From NCBI RefSeq assembly GCF_023078275.1, contig NC_062988.1:1505501-1569500 (forward strand): a stretch of 64,000 nt of DNA, in the 5' to 3' direction. A program made the translations under genes and the position numbers. Under the pieces are notes generated by a model that was not told the origin of the DNA, searched no databases, and saw only the letters and a program-made list of their open reading frames with translations. This DNA is from Leguminivora glycinivorella (lineage: Eukaryota > Arthropoda > Insecta > Lepidoptera > Tortricidae). Shown here piece by piece: positions 11,598-22,033 of this stretch (position 1 is its first letter; each line of letters opens with the position of its first letter).

Positions 11598-11990
11598 TTA
11601 AAACTGTTGAGATATAGGTAATTCGCATTTATCGGAATTTAATTCAAGTCCAATTCGTTGAAATTTATTTTTTATTTCCAATAGGTCAGCTAATACTGTG
11701 TTAGCATCACCTCCTAGGGTACCGTCATCTAAGTACCATACGTTAAACTTTGAATTTAGATTTTGAATAATAGGATTTATGGCTAGACTAAAAACGGTTG
11801 GTCCGAGAGGATCGCCCTGCTGGCAGCCTACTTCAGAGGAGAGTTCATGGGTTTTGTATACCAATTTTGAGGGATTTGCGTAGCAATTTAATAAATAGTT
11901 GTAGAGTTCTGAAGTGTGGTTATTGACTTCTGCAAGCAGGGCGTCCCTATTGAGCGAGTTAAATGCATTTTTGACATCCAGTTTAAGCAC
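11598..11990 (-). pseudogene. LINE reverse-transcriptase palm with YLDD box
   Basis: The 130-residue frame holds the first catalytic aspartate motif (LKLDVKNAFNSL), the QQGDPLGPTVFSLA block, and the catalytic WYLDDGTLGG box. It continues into GLELNSDKCEL, the end of the palm. The YLDD variant instead of YADD or FADD separates it from the LINEs at 2970-4258 and 4621-5203. It is one piece of the retrotransposon spanning 10751-13135 and is cut off by a stop near 11598. Confidence 0.8.
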
Positions 11991-12137
11991 TACCTCACAC
12001 TGGTCATTGATAAGGCAGATGCGGAGAGCGTGTACTGCCGCTTCACACCCACCCCTAGTGCCAAAGCCGAGTTGTACAGGTTCGAATTCTTTCTGTAATT
12101 TTGTAAGTAGGTATATGTCGCACAGAAATTTTGGATG

Positions 12138-12557
12138 TTAAACGACTAAAAGTTGAACCAACGGCAATGGGCCTAATATACCCCCATCTTTTTTCGTAAG
12201 GGTAATAAGATTTGGGCCATAAATAATGGGTACAAAGAGGGGGTTTACTTTTCCAGACAGCATGAAGTTGGTTAATTTAGTAAGAGCGATAACGAGGCGT
12301 TTGCCAGCATCGCCGACGCAGTGTGAGGTTAGGTCTTTTAAGTATTGTGGAGAAATTCCATCAAGACCTGCTGCCGAACCCGTTTTGAATGTGAAAATTG
12401 CATTTATTGTGTCTTTTTCTTGTACTTGAAGACACACATTAGGTTCTGTAGGCGGATCTAAAAAGTATGGAGTTGCTGGGCCAGACGAGTGCTTGTCGCG
12501 CAAAGCCGATAAAGTCTCAGGTGAGTCCACAGACAGCACGTCGGTTGAAAAAAGCAA
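12138..12557 (-). pseudogene. LINE reverse-transcriptase N-terminal fragment
   Basis: About 139 residues contain TGSAAGLDGISPQYLKDL, the conserved finger motif upstream of the palm in non-LTR reverse transcriptases, followed by TNFMLSGKVNP...P. A frame break separates it from the palm at 11990. The frame switches near 12170-12190, where the reading after LTKKDGG no longer resembles the family. Confidence 0.6.
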
Positions 12558-12882
12558 GCGTGCGGCTCCTTTAAGGTCGCCATTGCTTACTTTTCCCTCA
12601 ACAGTCTTTTTTAAATTGTTGCTAGAACGGTATGATGAACAGCTGTTTTTCTGATTAACGGAAGGGTTGTGATTAAGGGGGTGGGCACAGTTGTTTTTTA
12701 TTTTTTGTGTGAGTGACAGTCATCTATTATCAGAAGTCGCATGAAGAGTGGAAAAGGAAAAGGTTAGTAAGTGTTTCCAAGAATCAGTGCTGTTGCTTTC
12801 TACGCAGGTATTGATAACGTCGGTTAGTCGACTAGCTACGGTGATCCTTGCTCCACGCGGTATTCTTTTGATTACAGGAAAA

Positions 12883-13131
12883 TTATTTTTGAGATAGCTG
12901 AGGTGGAGGAGGAATTAAGTTATTTACATCGATGTCAGGTGTTAGAGGGCTGGGTTGGTGTCCTATTATGAGTGGACATGTGGCGATGATAGGCGGATTT
13001 ACAATTTTGTGGCATTTTCCTATATGAATATTTAGACCACGAGTTGTAGAGAACGATTTGTCGCACTGATCGCAAGGAAACGCTTGTAACGACGTAGACG
13101 TACTGCCAGTGGCTGATGTATTGGTCTGCAT
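12883..13131 (-). pseudogene. N-terminal C2H2 zinc finger of the LINE
   Basis: The frame reads FPCDQCDKSFSTTRGLNIHI then GKCH, a classical C-x2-C-x12-H finger, between serine/threonine-rich and proline-rich stretches. It sits upstream of and in line with the reverse-transcriptase fragments, as in R2-type elements where the fingers bind target DNA. Considered alone it could be any zinc-finger gene; the context makes the LINE reading more likely. About 325 bp of decayed sequence separates it from the next readable piece. Confidence 0.5.
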
Positions 13132-13197
13132 CCAAACAGGCTTAAAATTATTAACAATTAAATACTAAAACTTACGATAAATAACAATAAACCATAT

Positions 13198-13792
13198 GAA
13201 AAAAACCGGCCAAGAGCGTGTCGGGCCACGCTCAGTGTAGGGTTCCGTAGTTTTCCGTATTTTTCTCAAAAACTACTGAACTTATCAAGTTCAAAATAAT
13301 TTTCCTAGAAAGTCTTTATAAAGTTCTACTTTTGTGATTTTTTTCATATTTTTTAAACATATGGTTCAAAAGTTAGAGGGGGGGGACGCACTTTTTTTTC
13401 CTTTAGGAGCGATTATTTCCGAAAATATTAATATTATCAAAAAACGATCTTAGTAAACCCATTCATTATTACATTATTCATTTTTAAATACCTATCCAAC
13501 AATATATCACACGTTGGGGTTGGAATGGAAAAAAATATCAGCCCCCACTTTACATGTAGGGGGGGTACCCTAATAAAACATTTTTTCCATTTTTTTATTT
13601 TTGCACTTTGTTGGCGTGATTGATATACATATTGGTACCAAATTTCAGCTTTCTAGTGCTAACGGTTACTGAGATTATCCGCGGACGGACGGACGGACGG
13701 ACGGACGGACGGACGGACGGACGGACGGACGGACAGACAGACAGACATGGCGAAACTATAAGGGTTCCTAGTTGACTACGGAACCCTAAAAA
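13198..13792 (+). repeat. Interspersed repeat, family C, with (GGAC)n tract
   Basis: It starts AACCGGCCAAGAGCG and ends CTACGGAACCCTAAAA. A pure GGAC microsatellite of about 13 units lies at 13683-13733. Other copies or fragments are at 15345-15562, 16440-16582, 16713-17252, 18552-18668, 34227-34566 and 52423-52957 (minus). I know this end motif as one of the commonest lepidopteran dispersed repeats, class unassigned. Confidence 0.75.
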
Positions 13793-14059
13793 CCGCACGT
13801 GCCAATATTAGCAAGCGAAAGATTCCAATATTAAGAGATTAAAGATTAAAGATTCAAAAAGTGGAATCTTGAGCGTTGCGAGGATTTCAAGGTACGAAGG
13901 TTAAACAAACTTTGCCACCGAGTGAAACACAAACTTTTTCACCACACCAACACGAACAAAGTACTGAGTATAAAACATGAAACTAAATCAAATCCATTGA
14001 ATAATTCAATATTTATGATTCAAAATCATCATTTATAAGTAAAATCTACCAGCCCACTT

Positions 14060-14920
14060 AAGGCATAAAGGTAAAATTTGTATGAAATTACTTTGCACTC
14101 TTGTGGATTAAATGAAATTTTGCTATCTGTTTTCGAATAGCAAAGAAAGCCTTTACCAGTTGGGGTGGTGAAATAGTTATTTATTATACAAGAGTGCAAA
14201 GTTGTATTTTAACGCCGAGTGTGGAATTAAAATACATTTTACACGAGAAGTAAAATACAGTGCACTCGTGTGTAACACGTTATTTGTTATACAAGGGGGC
14301 AAAGTTGTATTTTAACGCCGAGTGTGGAATTGAAAAACGAGCAAGTGAAAGCATTCTATAGTTGAATAGAATCCTGAACTTGTGAGTTTTTTAAAACACG
14401 AGAAGTAAAATACATTTGCACCCGAGTGTAACACAAAACTTTTCCCCTCACTATAGCGAGGAAACTACAACGCAAAAAAATGCGTTTATCACTGCTTCCA
14501 GTAGTTCCACAGGTAGTAAATCATCTTTATTACTAGATTCACCTACTTTTATCAATTTCAAAGCAGTTAATTTGACTTTATTCAATGCAAAATTACTTTA
14601 CCCACTAATGGATAAAATGCGTTTTTACCCGCTGGTATTAAAGGACAAAACACGTGTTTCCAAGGTAGTCAGGGGAAAAACTTTTTCCACTATAGCGAGG
14701 AAAGTACAACGCAAAAAACGCGTTTATCACTGCTTCCAATAGTTCCACAGGTGGTAAAACATCTTCATAACTAGATTAACCCACTTTTATCAATTTTAAA
14801 GCAGAAAATTTGCCTCTATTCAAGGTCAAATTACTTTATCCACTAGTGGATAAAATGCGTTTTTACCCGCTGATATTAAAGGACAAAACACGTGTTTCCG
14901 AGCTAGTGAGGGGAAAATAA
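14060..14920 (+). repeat. Interspersed repeat, family E, with partial tandem duplication
   Basis: The motifs GCAAAGTTGTATTTTAACGC and CCGAGTGTGGAATT, then CACTATAGCGAGGAAA and ACACGTGTTTCC, recur. The first block is present at about 14184 and 14300; the second at about 14450 and 14690. The element is therefore partly duplicated in tandem. Single copies are at 45821-46446 and 59152-59540 (minus). Confidence 0.65.
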
Positions 14921-15344
14921 CTTATTCTCAAGTATGCAGAGAAATGTCATACGTGCCTAAAAATAGGCTCGGAAGTACCCATTTAGAGCGTGGCAATAGA
15001 AGAGGACTTGTAATGGAATTTCGTACAACTTTCCCGGCCTAGGCCTTGTCACACCAATATGGAGCCGGTTTTTACGATCAGCTGATCGAGTAGGTATTCT
15101 CTACAGCCCGCATCGTTTGGCGGATTTACAGAAAAATAGTACCTATACAAACCTCGGTCGGTAAATGGGAAAGCTTCGAATCACATGCTAGTCCACCTCG
15201 GCTTCGCCTCAGCCGATAATTACATGGTATCCGAGACATTTCCCACTTAAACGGCCTAGGTATGTAATCTCTACTATCACGCTGTCAGCAACCGATGCCC
15301 ATATTATGTAGTATTATTACTTATTCTGTGCCGATATCGTACAG

Positions 15345-15562
15345 TAATAAAACCGGCCAAGTGCGTTCCGTACCATTATCCGTTTTGATATTCACTTTAT
15401 TATGTTTTTAGTATTTGTTGTTATAACAACATAAATACATTATCCGTAAAGAATTCAATTGTCTAACTATCACGGTTCATGAGATACAGCCTGGTGACAG
15501 ACAGACGGACAGCGAAGACTTAGTGATAGGGTCCCGTTTTACCCTTAAGTACGGAACCCTAA
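15345..15562 (+). repeat. Family C repeat, divergent copy
   Basis: AAACCGGCCAAGTGCG at the left and TACGGAACCCTAA at the right, with AGACAGACGGACAG inside. It belongs to the same subfamily as 34227-34566. Confidence 0.6.
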
Positions 15563-15796
15563 TTATCACCCGGAGGCCGTGCGCGCCTCAGCACAGGCGC
15601 GCGTCATTTGTTTTGAGAGACCGTAAACAAATAAATGGAGCCTATATATTTTTAGATATTATAATATTATTTATATGGATAAAGTTATGTATACAATTGT
15701 ATATTGCACATAATTAGGTTTTAAAACAATAGTGTGATCTTATTATGAAACTCACCTAATACAGCTCGTTTCATAAAACCGCACTCGTGTTTTAAT

Positions 15797-16246
15797 TAGG
15801 CTTGTGTCGTTCACGAACTATGAACTGTTAGGAATAAAATCCCATCAATGACCGAAATGAACTGAATCTTTCCAGGCTCCAAGATTCGGTCTTTGCTCAT
15901 TTAGTTCAGTATAGGATCGGCGAGCGCGAGCGGTTTGGATCGAGAACGAATGTGTGACTGCGCCGACTGAGAGCGAGAGCTACTTAGCAGAGCAACAAAA
16001 AAAACGTCAAATTTTTGATATTAAAGTTCGGTTACTTACAACCTTTGGGCCCGGAATGTTACTCTCTGTGGACTATTAGTATCATTTTGACACTATTCGG
16101 TCCCATTCGTTCTGATCTTTCCGACCGCAATGGTCGCTGGTCTGGCGGAACTAAATGAGCAAAAGACCTAAAAGAGCGAACTAGTTCGTGGGAGCGATTG
16201 AAAGAGATCGGAGCGCTCCGGAACGAACGAAACGGCACAAGCCTAG
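15797..16246. mobile_element. hAT-like MITE with 8-bp target duplication
   Basis: Ends TAGGCTTGTGTCGTT and AACGGCACAAGCCTAG are imperfect inverted repeats. GTTTTAAT occurs directly at 15789-15796 and again at 16247-16254, an 8-bp target-site duplication as made by hAT transposases. The interior is GC-richer, with GAGCGAGAGC-type stretches, and has no transposase. The element is non-autonomous and about 450 bp long. Confidence 0.75.
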
Positions 16247-16439
16247 GTTTTAATGCCCTTTATTATGTTAGTCACATACCTAATAACTAATAATTATTTG
16301 TGAGTGTGCACAGCAAAACGTCCCCCTTTGTCGATTGCTATAAAGCCGCTTGGTCAGTTTATTCATATTAAAATACAAGTAAATCTCGCCTTAATGGTAA
16401 ACGGCAAAGTGGGACGTTTTACTAAAATACACTCACATT

Positions 16440-16582
16440 TGTATATTCATGCCAAATAACAGCTTTCTAATGCAAACGGTCTCTGAAATTACCCTCGGAC
16501 AGACAAACAGATAGAGACAGACAGACATGGCGAAACTATAAAGGTTCCGTTTTTGCCATCTTGGCTTACGGAACCCTAGCAA
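16440..16582 (+). repeat. Family C repeat, 3' fragment
   Basis: It has the AACAGCTTTCTAATGC block, an AGACAGACATGGCGAAACTA block and the end TTACGGAACCCTA. This is a diverged right half of family C. Confidence 0.55.
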
Positions 16583-16712
16583 TAGTTGTAGCAGAGATTC
16601 TACACAACCGCAAATTATAAATGGAACCACAGAATACATATAAGTCTTAGCGGGCAGACACCCATTTTTTTACTTTTGGAGCAATTATTTCCGAAAATAT
16701 TAACAATATCAA

Positions 16713-17252
16713 AAACCGGCCAAGAGCGTGTCGGGCCACGCTCAGTGTAGGGTTCCGTAGTTTTCCGTATTTTTCTCAAAAACTACTGAACCTATCAAGT
16801 TCAAAATAATTTTCCTAGAAAGTCTTTATAAAGTTCTACTTTTGTGATTTTTTTCATATTTTTTAAATTTCAGGTTCAAAAGTTAGAGGGGGGGGACGCA
16901 CTTTTTTTTCCTTTAGGAGCGATTATTTCCGAAAATATTAATATTATCAAAAAACGATCTTAGTAAACCCTTATTCATTTTTAAATACCTATCTAACAAT
17001 ATATCACATGTTGAGGTTGGAATGAAAAAAAATATTAGCCCCCACTTTACATGTAGGGGGGGTACCCTAATAAAACATTTTTTTCCATTTTTTATTATTG
17101 CACTTTGTTGGCGTGATTGATATACATATTGGCACCAAATTTCAGCTTTCTAGTGCTAACGGTTACTGAGATTATCCGCGGACGGACGGACGGACGGACA
17201 GACAGACACGGCGAAACTATAAGGGTTCCTAGTTGACTACGGAACCCTAAAA
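16713..17252 (+). repeat. Family C repeat, near-full copy
   Basis: It runs from AACCGGCCAAGAGCG to CTACGGAACCCTAAAA and is closely similar to 13198-13792, with a shorter GGAC tract. A further partial copy begins at about 17258 (GGTAAACCCC) and is cut at 17304 by GC-rich DNA. Confidence 0.7.
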
Positions 17253-17304
17253 ATGATTTCGGTAAACCCCTTTTCCTTTTTAAATACCTATCCAACAATA
17301 TATC

Positions 17305-17530
17305 AAGCCTCCCAAGCACGCGAGGCCGTAGGCCGAGCTCCGGACGGACAACTACAAGTGCTCCCACGCAGAACAATAATAAAAGTGTCTGAAAAGCGAA
17401 GCGGCGGACCGGAGGCCCAACACTGAGCTTCGAAACCCAGCGAGGGCCGGAAGCCGAGCTCCGCATAGGGCCGAAGGCCTGGAGCGTCTCTGAGAGGCTC
17501 CCAAGCACGTGAGGCCGCAGGCTTATTTGT
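17305..17530. other. GC-rich insert flanked by direct repeats
   Basis: A 226-bp block is far richer in G+C than its surroundings. It begins and ends with CTCCCAAGCACG(C/T)GAGGCCG in direct orientation. It interrupts a family C fragment. No coding reading is convincing. The origin is unknown. Confidence 0.5.
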
Positions 17531-17639
17531 CATATTTACAATAAAACTTTTTAGCTAGGATTTTAAACTGTAAAAAATACTATTTTTAAAATAAAAAGAC
17601 ATGTGATACGTGTTAAAAAGGTGAATCTTATTTTTTTTT

Positions 17640-18066
17640 TCTATACTACGTCGGTGGCAAACAAGCATACGGTCCGCCTGATAAAAAGCGGTCACCGTAA
17701 CCTATGGACGCCTGCAACTCAAAGAGTGTCGCACCCCATTAGAAACTTGTACACTCCCCTTTGCTGTGTGTGCACAGCAAAAGGAGTGTACAAGTTCAAA
17801 GGAGGGTTTGGGTTGCCGACGACTCAAAGGACAATAGACGGAACAAATTAGTTCCGTAAGTCCTCCCGTCGTCAGCACCCCGCACCCTCGTTGAGCTCTG
17901 GCAACCTTACTCACCGGGGCAGGAACACAACACTATGAGTAGGGTCTAGTGCTATATGGCTGCGGTCTTCTGTAAGGCGGAGGTACTTCCCCAGTTGGGC
18001 TCTGCTCTAGATTCGAGCGAGACAATATCCGCTGTGCTGTGCCCTACCACACAAAGCGGAATATCA
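17640..18066 (-). repeat. Family A repeat, inverted full-size copy
   Basis: Reverse-complement match to 668-1114. The centre shows the palindromic core TGTACACTCC...GGAGTGTACA intact. Confidence 0.7.
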
Positions 18067-18119
18067 TTCGCTATGCCCTACCTCCTCCTATTTGGACTTA
18101 ACGTAACCTAACCAGAAGG

Positions 18120-18300
18120 GACAACTATTGTTGATCAGATATCAGATCTGATCGAGCATCATCTGTATGCAGAGTCAGTCATACATCAGATCAACAAAAA
18201 CTGTTCATATTAACTGTTGCCAACGGATCAACCATTTCCTGATGTCACAACCCATCTGATCAACATTTGTTGACAGGATTAATATTTCTCGACGAGGTCA
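18120..18300 (-). repeat. GTTGATC-rich repeat, second copy
   Basis: This is the opposite-orientation relative of 10290-10520, with ordered matches at GGATCAACAGT-type motifs and TGCAGAGTCAGTCATACATC. Confidence 0.5.
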
Positions 18301-19187
18301 TTGAACCTTTATAGGTTGAATGAGTGATCATTACGAAAAAATAAACTAAATTATTGTCATCGTAATTTGAGTTTTGGCATAAAAAGAGCGATTATTTAAT
18401 AAAGTAGGTACCTACCACACTAGGATATTTGCTAAATAAAAAAAATTACTTAGTTACATGTATGAAGTGCCCCCTCTCCCCTAATTTTTTTTCATTATTT
18501 ATCTACAAATCCTAGTAGCGGCACTCAAAACACACCTTCGTGTAAAAATTGATCAACGTAGGCTTTATGGTTACTGAGTAAAGCGGCTGTGAAATACGGA
18601 CAGACGGACGGACATGACAAAACTATAAGGTTTCCGTTCTTGCCCATTCTCACTACGAAACCCTAAAATCATTGAATTGTTCAACGAGCCCACCCAGGAA
18701 ACTGAGCAACCGCCGCCCTGCGTCGCGCCCGCCCGGGCAACAGGGCGACCGACTATGCGCATTCTCATTCCAAGCTAGCCCAGCAAAAGGCCGATCTCTT
18801 CGCCGAGCAACGAACCTGCTATAACGATGGATAGCCCAACAATGAGCAACGAAATCGGCGGCGGAATGACGAACGATGACTCAATAAGTGCGAGTTGTAT
18901 ATACCAACACACTTTAACACACTGATCAATGTCAAATATGGCGCGGCAGCTGTCATCCCGTATAGAACTGTCAAAACTTTTCATTCGTGTATGAGAAGTT
19001 TTTAGTTTGGTGCTACTCACCCTAAGGGTGCGTTGCATCAAACCGTCTGTAATTGTAATTATTCATCGTATAGATGGTTTTGACTGTTCTCTTAGGAGTG
19101 AGAGCTACCCCGCCATATTTAACATTAATCAGTGACTGGCCCTACGTCTACAGTTAAGATACCTAGACATGAAGAGTGAAGACCACT
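18301..19187. other. Anonymous stretch with family C fragment
   Basis: A family C tail lies at 18552-18668 (ACGGACAGACGGACGG to GAAACCCTAAAATC). A GC-rich patch at 18680-18770 shows no readable gene. I see nothing else. Confidence 0.4.
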
Positions 19188-19320
19188 GGGGCCCATTTCT
19201 CAAAACAGAAAGTTACACGTTACAAGCTTACAAGCGGAAGTCGGATCTCTTTCCAACTTGTCATGTTAGACATTGACAACCGTTTGTAAATTGTAACTTG
19301 TAGCTTCGAGAAATGGGCCC
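19188..19320. mobile_element. MITE with GGGCCCATTTCTC ends
   Basis: Exact 13-bp inverted ends GGGCCCATTTCTC and GAGAAATGGGCCC flank a partly self-complementary interior (AAGTTACACGTTACAAG, AATTGTAACTTGTAGCTT). Confidence 0.65.
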
Positions 19321-19470
19321 TTGGTTAATAAAACAAATTTTGTTACTCATTGTTTACTAATTTATTAGAATTTCAATTCAACCGAGACAATTTTATTGAT
19401 TACAAACGTAAGTATAACCCAATATTTATTCAGAGATGTATTTATTTATTACTAGTAGGGAATGGATGAG

Positions 19471-19622
19471 AATTGTGTCGCTTAACTTCAAACTTTGGTA
19501 AATCCATTCTGCTATAATAAGGTTGATTCTTTTTCAGATTAGGTACCTATATAAATATTTTTATACATAATCAACCTTAAAGCAGAATGGATTTACCCGA
19601 GTTTGAAGTTAGCGACACAATT
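19471..19622. mobile_element. Foldback MITE with about 55-bp arms
   Basis: The arms share AATTGTGTCGCT(T)AACTTC, AAATCCATTCTGCT and AAGGTTGATT in inverted orientation with a few mismatches. The spacer is about 45 bp and AT-rich. Confidence 0.65.
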
Positions 19623-19639
19623 TTAAAAGTGCTTTTTAT

Positions 19640-20106
19640 TATTTCACTATGTAGATGAATAAGACACCCTTTTCACAGAAAAATGTAAAAATAGTGTTTT
19701 TAACCGCCATATCGTTACCATTGTAGATGTTGAAGTGTTTTGCTTTAGTCCACTGCTAACGCATTCCGAGTGACATGCAAGAAAAAACTTTGTCGTAATC
19801 TGAGGTCTTAATTATACCAACATTGACAGCCGAGTAGGGCGGTGGATAGTGGTAGTTACATGGACTTAAGCATAACACGTTTAAACACATAAGACAGCAA
19901 TGGCAGCGGCAGGCGGGAACGGCAGACGGTGTCACTCAACAGTATGCATTTGCAAGGTACCCTCGACTGCAAGTGTCATGCAGCAGTTCGAGGAGTTGTT
20001 CTCATACAAATGCATATTGCTAAGTAATAGTAAATTGCATTGAGTCATCACTAAATCGACTGGCTGAATCCGGGGCAAAATCTGAGCCATCACTGGGAGA
20101 AAAATC
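19640..20106. other. Anonymous stretch
   Basis: No repeat shared with the rest of the window and no clear coding frame. It adjoins the exons at 20107-20443 on their 3' side and may contain the 3' UTR of that gene. Confidence 0.3.
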
Positions 20107-20443
20107 TTATGTATCAGTTTCGGAATCGAGGTTTTGGGTTAAAGTTAAGTTGCGACATGCCCTTCTTCGCTTTTTTCTTGGTTTCTTCTCTTTGTTTAAT
20201 AATTCCGGATAATCCTCTGTCCCCTGAAAATCAAAATCACCATTTATTACTATGTAGGTATTAATACACTTTTAAATTACTAGACTTTTTATTGCTATGC
20301 CATGTTATGTCTAGGATAGGTAATACCTAATAATAAAATATTTTTTACCTGGTCAAGGCGCACAGGGTCGATTGAATTTAAATCTGATATGGAGACTACT
20401 TCATTGTCAGAAACTTCGCCTAAATTTAGAAATATTGATAATC
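20107..20443 (-). CDS. Two terminal coding exons of an unrecognised spliced gene
   Basis: On the minus strand an upstream exon (20349-20443) opens after a TTTCAG acceptor and closes at CAG followed by the donor GTAAAA. A second exon (20107-20223) opens after ATTTTCAG and runs in frame to a TAA stop. The joined reading stays open: an acidic stretch (GEVSDNEVV) leads to a strongly basic patch (KKPRKKRRRAC) and ends NLDSETDT. The basic run looks like a nuclear localisation signal. No conserved domain is recognisable. The next upstream exon is not visible; a family B repeat fragment at 20461-20500 and the Polinton from 21028 lie there. It could be the 3' end of a host gene or of another mobile element. 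Confidence 0.4.
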
Positions 20444-20460
20444 CTGAAATCTTTATATTA

Positions 20461-20692
20461 GAGACTAGCTTTTACCCGCGGCTTCGCCCGCGTAATAAAA
20501 GTATTCTTATTGAAACGTTTACAAAAAAATAAGATTTTCATTTGGATCCGTAGGATTCTTTGTAGGTACATCTGTCCGCGATTATTTCGATTAAGGTAAA
20601 GCGGGGCAATTCTCGACTGGGGGGCCATTGTAACTGATCTATTTGCTGTACGGTCAGCCAAGAACCTTACACTGCTTTTTGGCTGACTGTAC
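20461..20692. repeat. Repeat fragments left of the Polinton
   Basis: A minus-strand family B end (GACTAGCTTTTACCCGCGG) is at about 20464. A piece of the GCGGGGCAATTCTCGACTGG MITE family (compare 38755-38983) is near 20600. A GTACGGTCAGCCA/TGGCTGACTGTAC inverted pair is at 20648-20692. Confidence 0.5.
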
Positions 20693-21027
20693 CTTACACA
20701 TATTACTATTGTTTTAAAAGAAATTCTTGCAATGATTGTAGAATTGTTACACAGCGACCACAGCGTAGGTAGTAGGTACGAATATGTATGTATTTTACCT
20801 ATATAAATATTTATACTGGGGAAACTTCATACAACCCACATAGCCAGTATCTCGACGCTATGGTCGGTAGGGTAAAAAGTACTTCCTTGCATTATCGCTT
20901 ACAATTTTTTCCATTTTGCTTATGCTTATTGCAAATGTAAACATATAAAAGGCAAGCAAACAACGATCTTCTTACAGCACATTGAATATAATAGTTATCA
21001 CGGATGCAGGATACTCGCCGATGCCTC

Positions 21028-21212
21028 AGTAGGTGATTATTGGGAGTTTCAAATCAAAGATTTGAAAACTCCCAATATCACTTCATATTTAGGACTCGTA
21101 CTCAGGTTTATTGGTGATTTAAAACTCTCAATAGGTTTTCAGATGATTTAAAACTCCTAATCGGCTTTCTCATGATTTGAAACTCTCAATAGGTTTTCTG
21201 ATGATTTAAAAC
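21028..21212 (+). repeat. Left terminal inverted repeat of the Polinton
   Basis: The outer 100 bp match the right end almost base for base. The end contains a near-terminal palindrome (ATTGGGAGTTT...AAACTCCCAAT, 21039-21076). Inside is one complete 58-bp unit plus a 27-bp partial unit (TCAATAGGTTTTC...). The right repeat has three complete units. Confidence 0.92.
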
Positions 21213-21300
21213 GCTCATGACGAATATATAGACAAAAGTTTATAAAACTCCGTTAATGATAAAACACCTTTCAAGTTAGTTGCACGTGCCTATTGACAAA

Positions 21301-21987
21301 ATGAAGTTCGTAAAACAGTCTCAGAAATTGCAGTTGGATGCTGTTTGTTCTTTGTCCAATAAACGTTATTTTCGACATGGCTCGCTTTTACCCGACACCA
21401 TTCGCTGTATAATATGTGGCCCATCGAACTGTGGAAAAACAAATTTAATTGTCGGTTTGCTGCTACATGAACATGGTCTACGCTTTCAAAATGTTTATGT
21501 ATATTCTAAAACCTTATTTCAACCAATGTATCAATTTCTAGAGCAAGTTTTAAAGCTAGTTCCTTCAGTATCATTTCAAAAATATAACGCAAATGATGAA
21601 ATCTTAAGTCCTCATACAGCAAACATGAATTCCATTATAATATTTGATGATGTTGCGTGTGAAAATCAAAATAATATACGAGATTACTTTGCAATGGGAA
21701 GGCATAAAAATATAGATAGCTTTTATCTAAATCAGACGTATAGTAAAATACCTAAACAATTAATAAGAGATAATGCTAACTTAATTATTCTTTTTAAACA
21801 GGATGATATTAATTTAAAGCATGTTTATGATGAACATGTAGGAAGTGATATGTCATGGTCTCAATTTCGTGAAATGTGTGCACAAGTATGGAAGATCCCG
21901 TTTGATTACTTAGTCATAAATAAAGATTGTAATAGAAATTCAGGCTGTTATAGAAAAGGATTTGATACATTTATAATTCTAGATTGA
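21301..21987 (+). CDS. Genome-packaging ATPase, FtsK/A32 type
   Basis: The 228-residue protein is a P-loop NTPase of the viral A32/FtsK-HerA class, which pumps DNA into preformed capsids. It has a Walker A motif (CGPSNCGKTN) about 45 residues in and a Walker B strand with paired acids (SIIIFDDVAC) near residue 120. A sensor/arginine-type region (GRHKNIDSFYLNQTYSKIPK) follows. The open frame extends seven codons upstream from a TTG, but the first ATG at 21301 gives the natural start. It is the first gene inside the left terminal repeat. The frame is intact and the length is normal for Polinton ATPases. A short AT-rich leader of about 90 bp separates it from the terminal repeat and probably carries its promoter. 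Confidence 0.93.
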   Translation: MKFVKQSQKLQLDAVCSLSNKRYFRHGSLLPDTIRCIICGPSNCGKTNLIVGLLLHEHGLRFQNVYVYSKTLFQPMYQFLEQVLKLVPSVSFQKYNANDEILSPHTANMNSIIIFDDVACENQNNIRDYFAMGRHKNIDSFYLNQTYSKIPKQLIRDNANLIILFKQDDINLKHVYDEHVGSDMSWSQFREMCAQVWKIPFDYLVINKDCNRNSGCYRKGFDTFIILD

Positions 21988-22033
21988 CTTGATATATAAA
22001 GCATAGTATTACATTAAACACTTATTGCTTAAA

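Larger units (their letters stand above)
10751..13135 (-). mobile_element. Decayed non-LTR retrotransposon (R2-superclade type)
   Basis: Four minus-strand coding pieces follow in the right order for one retrotransposon: a C2H2 finger (12883-13131), an N-terminal reverse-transcriptase region (12138-12557), the catalytic palm (11598-11990), and a thumb plus Cys/His region (10751-11371). An N-terminal zinc finger and a C-terminal CxC...HH...C motif with no upstream APE endonuclease point to the single-ORF, restriction-like-endonuclease LINE group that includes R2. The endonuclease itself is missing because the 3' end is cut after the Cys/His motif at 10751. Frames change between pieces. Confidence 0.65.

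Noticed and set aside
13595..13798. Open frame rich in RPSVRPSV repeats
   Set aside because: It is the translation of a GGAC microsatellite in a dispersed repeat, not a protein gene. The same applies to the CLSVCLSV frames at 50831-51061, 54657-54857 and 55046-55252.
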